Positions 5,749 through 6,909 of a DNA stretch of 6,909 nucleotides are shown here, piece by piece. Both the position numbers and the translations under genes were made by a program. Where the stretch lies: positions 1 through 6,909 of the forward strand of contig JAEYNO010000405.1 in NCBI GenBank assembly GCA_023412515.1, written 5' to 3'. The notes under the pieces were generated by a model. The model made no database searches. It saw only the letters and a list, made by a program, of their open reading frames with translations, and was not told the DNA's origin. The DNA comes from Actinomycetes bacterium. Lineage in GTDB: Bacteria; Actinomycetota; Actinomycetes; Actinomycetales; Cellulomonadaceae. Position 1 is the stretch's first letter. The number at the start of each line of letters is the position of its first letter.

Positions 5749-6084
5749 GTGAGCACGCGTCGGCACGGTGCCCGGCAGGAGCCGGAGGTGCACCGCATCA
5801 CCTCGGCCCCCGAGTCGCCGGCCGACGACCTGGCCCGCCGCCAGCGCCGCTACCTGTGGCAGATGGGCGTGCGCGTGGTGTGCTTCGTCGCGGCGGGGCT
5901 GCTGTGGTCGCACGTGCCGCTGTGGGTGCCGCTCGCGCTGCTGGTCGCCGCGAGCGTGCTGCCCTACGTGGCGGTGCTGCTCGCGACCACCGCCCGGCGG
6001 CGCCGGGAGGAGCCCGACGTGTACTACGAGGCGCGCGAGATCGGTCCCGCGCCCCGCAAGGACGAGCTGGGAGGTGGACGGTGA
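5749..6084 (+). CDS. DUF3099 family membrane protein
   Basis: A 111-residue protein that I place in DUF3099, a family of unknown function found in actinobacteria. It has the family-like HRITSA (15-20) and YLWQMGVRVVCF (35-46) segments. Two hydrophobic stretches, about 41-55 and 58-79, are split by a short LWSHVPLWVP turn and followed by the positive cluster RRRR (83-86). This suggests a helical hairpin in the membrane with both ends in the cytoplasm. The acidic C-terminal tail contains DVYYEAREIG (90-99). The start is GTG at 5749 because a TANNNT box ends 6 nt upstream; the neighbouring GTG at 5746 would add one residue. The stop overlaps the next start by 4 bp (GTGA), so it is translationally coupled to the Cys/His protein and then SURF1. 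No enzymatic motif is visible. Any link to cytochrome oxidase assembly rests on operon context alone. Confidence 0.88.
   Translation: MSTRRHGARQEPEVHRITSAPESPADDLARRQRRYLWQMGVRVVCFVAAGLLWSHVPLWVPLALLVAASVLPYVAVLLATTARRRREEPDVYYEAREIGPAPRKDELGGGR
6069..6074 (+). promoter_or_regulatory. Shine-Dalgarno of the 82-residue Cys/His protein
   Basis: GGGAGG lies 6 nt before the GTG at 6081 and inside the last codons of the DUF3099 gene. It supports independent initiation at a start that overlaps the upstream stop. Confidence 0.65.
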
Positions 6085-6329
6085 GCACGACGCCGGACGG
6101 GTCGGCCGTGCCCGACGCGGTCGACGAGCTGGTGTGCAGCGCGCGGGGGTGCCGCCAGGTGCCCGCGTGGGGCGTGCTGTGGAACAACCCCAAGCTCCAC
6201 ACGCCGCAGCGCCGCAAGGTGTGGCTCGCGTGCGAGGACCACCGCGAGCACCTGGCGGAGTACCTGCGGGTGCGCGACTTCCTGCGCGACGTCGTGCCCG
6301 TCGACGACCTGGACCGGGTCGGCGCGTGA
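6081..6329 (+). CDS. Small conserved Cys/His protein of unknown function, possibly metal-binding
   Basis: An 82-residue soluble protein with no signal peptide or membrane helix. Its Cys and His residues fall in a finger-like pattern: Cys19-x4-Cys24, then Cys51-x2-His54-x2-His57. Between the clusters lies the aromatic, basic stretch WGVLWNNPKLHTPQRRKVWLAC (in part 34-47), which looks strongly constrained. A zinc or other metal site is a reasonable inference, not proven. I recall similar small actinobacterial proteins labelled acetone carboxylase in databases; nothing here supports that, since the real enzyme subunits are much larger or different. GTG at 6081 has GGGAGG 6 nt upstream and overlaps the DUF3099 stop by 4 bp; its own stop overlaps the SURF1 start by 4 bp. 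Sitting between a membrane protein and SURF1, a part in respiratory-complex assembly or redox/metal handling is a hypothesis only. Confidence 0.87.
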   Translation: MSTTPDGSAVPDAVDELVCSARGCRQVPAWGVLWNNPKLHTPQRRKVWLACEDHREHLAEYLRVRDFLRDVVPVDDLDRVGA

Positions 6330-6909
6330 CGCCCGCGCCGCCCGCGGGCGACGACGTCCTGCGCCTGACGCCCGCGGACCTGCGCGCCGACGCGCGCCGA
6401 CGCGCGGTCGGGCTGCTGGTGGTCGGGCTGGTCGTGGCGGTGGTCTGCACGTTCCTGGGCCGCTGGCAGTGGCACCGGCACGTCGCGCGCGATGCCGCGA
6501 TCGCGGTCGTGGAGGCGAACTACGCGGCCGACCCGGTGGACCTGGCGGACGTCGTGCCCGACCCCGCCGCGACGCTCCCCGACGCCGACGCGTGGCGTTC
6601 CGTCGTCGTGCAGGGCCGGTACCTGCCGGAGTCGACCGTGCTGCTGCGCAACCGCCCGGTCGACGGCACGCCCGCGTACCACGCGCTCGTGCCGCTGCTG
6701 GTCACGGACGCCGCGCCCGGCGCGTTCGGGCCGCCGGTCGACGCGGGCCGCGTGCTCGTCGTGGACCGCGGGTGGGTGCCCACGGGCGCGGACGGCTCGT
6801 CCGACGTGGACGTGCCGGCGCCGCCGGCCGGCGACGTGACCGTGACGGTGCGGCTGCGCCCGGGCGAGCGCCCCAGCACGCGCAGCGCGCCGGACCGGCA
6901 GGCGCACGC
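6326..6909 (+). CDS. SURF1 family cytochrome c oxidase assembly protein (3' end beyond the window)
   Basis: The reading frame stays open from GTG 6326 to the window edge, giving the first 194 residues of a protein usually about 250-300 long. The short cytoplasmic N-terminus is followed by a membrane helix (about 27-45) ending in LGRWQWHRH (44-52), the SURF1 hallmark after the first helix. Then come VVVQGRYLPESTVLLRNRP (in part 93-111), DGTPAYHALVPLL (113-125), VLVVDRGWVP (143-152) and VTVRLRPGE near the edge. The C-terminal second helix lies outside. SURF1 proteins sit in the membrane and help insert heme a into aa3-type oxidase, so the organism probably respires aerobically with aa3. The start is fixed by the 4-bp GTGA overlap with the upstream stop. 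No good Shine-Dalgarno precedes it, so reinitiation coupled to the upstream gene is likely. Confidence 0.93.
   Translation, partial: MTPAPPAGDDVLRLTPADLRADARRRAVGLLVVGLVVAVVCTFLGRWQWHRHVARDAAIAVVEANYAADPVDLADVVPDPAATLPDADAWRSVVVQGRYLPESTVLLRNRPVDGTPAYHALVPLLVTDAAPGAFGPPVDAGRVLVVDRGWVPTGADGSSDVDVPAPPAGDVTVTVRLRPGERPSTRSAPDRQAH

Overview
The window is ordinary-looking chromosomal DNA from a very GC-rich actinobacterium, with G or C in almost every third codon position. The gene types fit a Micrococcales / Cellulomonas-like organism. That placement is an impression from gene content and codon bias, not a measured assignment. I recognise nine protein genes, one cut by the right edge. I see no RNA genes, CRISPR arrays, insertion sequences or phage genes, and no gene-free stretch longer than 300 bases.

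Left block (56-2634): a divergent pair for storage-glucan synthesis. On the minus strand is the actinobacterial glycogen-synthase-type GT4 enzyme (glgA; the mycobacterial counterpart is GlgM, which makes maltose-1-phosphate). On the plus strand is glgC, ADP-glucose pyrophosphorylase, which makes its sugar donor. The gap of about 107 bp between them holds a leadered promoter for glgA, an apparently leaderless promoter for glgC, and a 20-bp near-perfect inverted repeat touching the glgC -10 box.

Middle block (2642-3928): two hairpins follow glgC. Then comes serB (phosphoserine phosphatase, plus strand), convergent at 7 bp with a SixA-type histidine phosphatase on the minus strand.

Fatty-acid block (3996-5584, minus strand): fabG (beta-ketoacyl-ACP reductase) followed by fabI (enoyl-ACP reductase). 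The order matches mabA-inhA of mycobacteria, but FabI has a short substrate loop, as expected of an organism that does not make mycolic acids. The SixA-like gene lies 67 bp downstream on the same strand. A G-quadruplex motif sits between fabG and fabI, and alternative hairpins plus a 10-bp palindrome lie between fabI and the SixA-like gene.

Right block (5749-6909, plus strand): a tightly coupled operon with 4-bp GTGA overlaps. It holds a DUF3099 two-helix membrane protein, an 82-residue Cys/His protein that may bind metal, and a SURF1-family cytochrome oxidase assembly factor that runs off the end. This is where the least-characterised biology lies.

No new multi-gene defence or mobile system is visible. 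The most useful leads are the Cys/His protein beside SURF1, the probable mis-naming of glgA, the repeated leaderless-promoter layout (TANNNT 6-8 nt before the start codon) and the operator-like inverted repeat before glgC.
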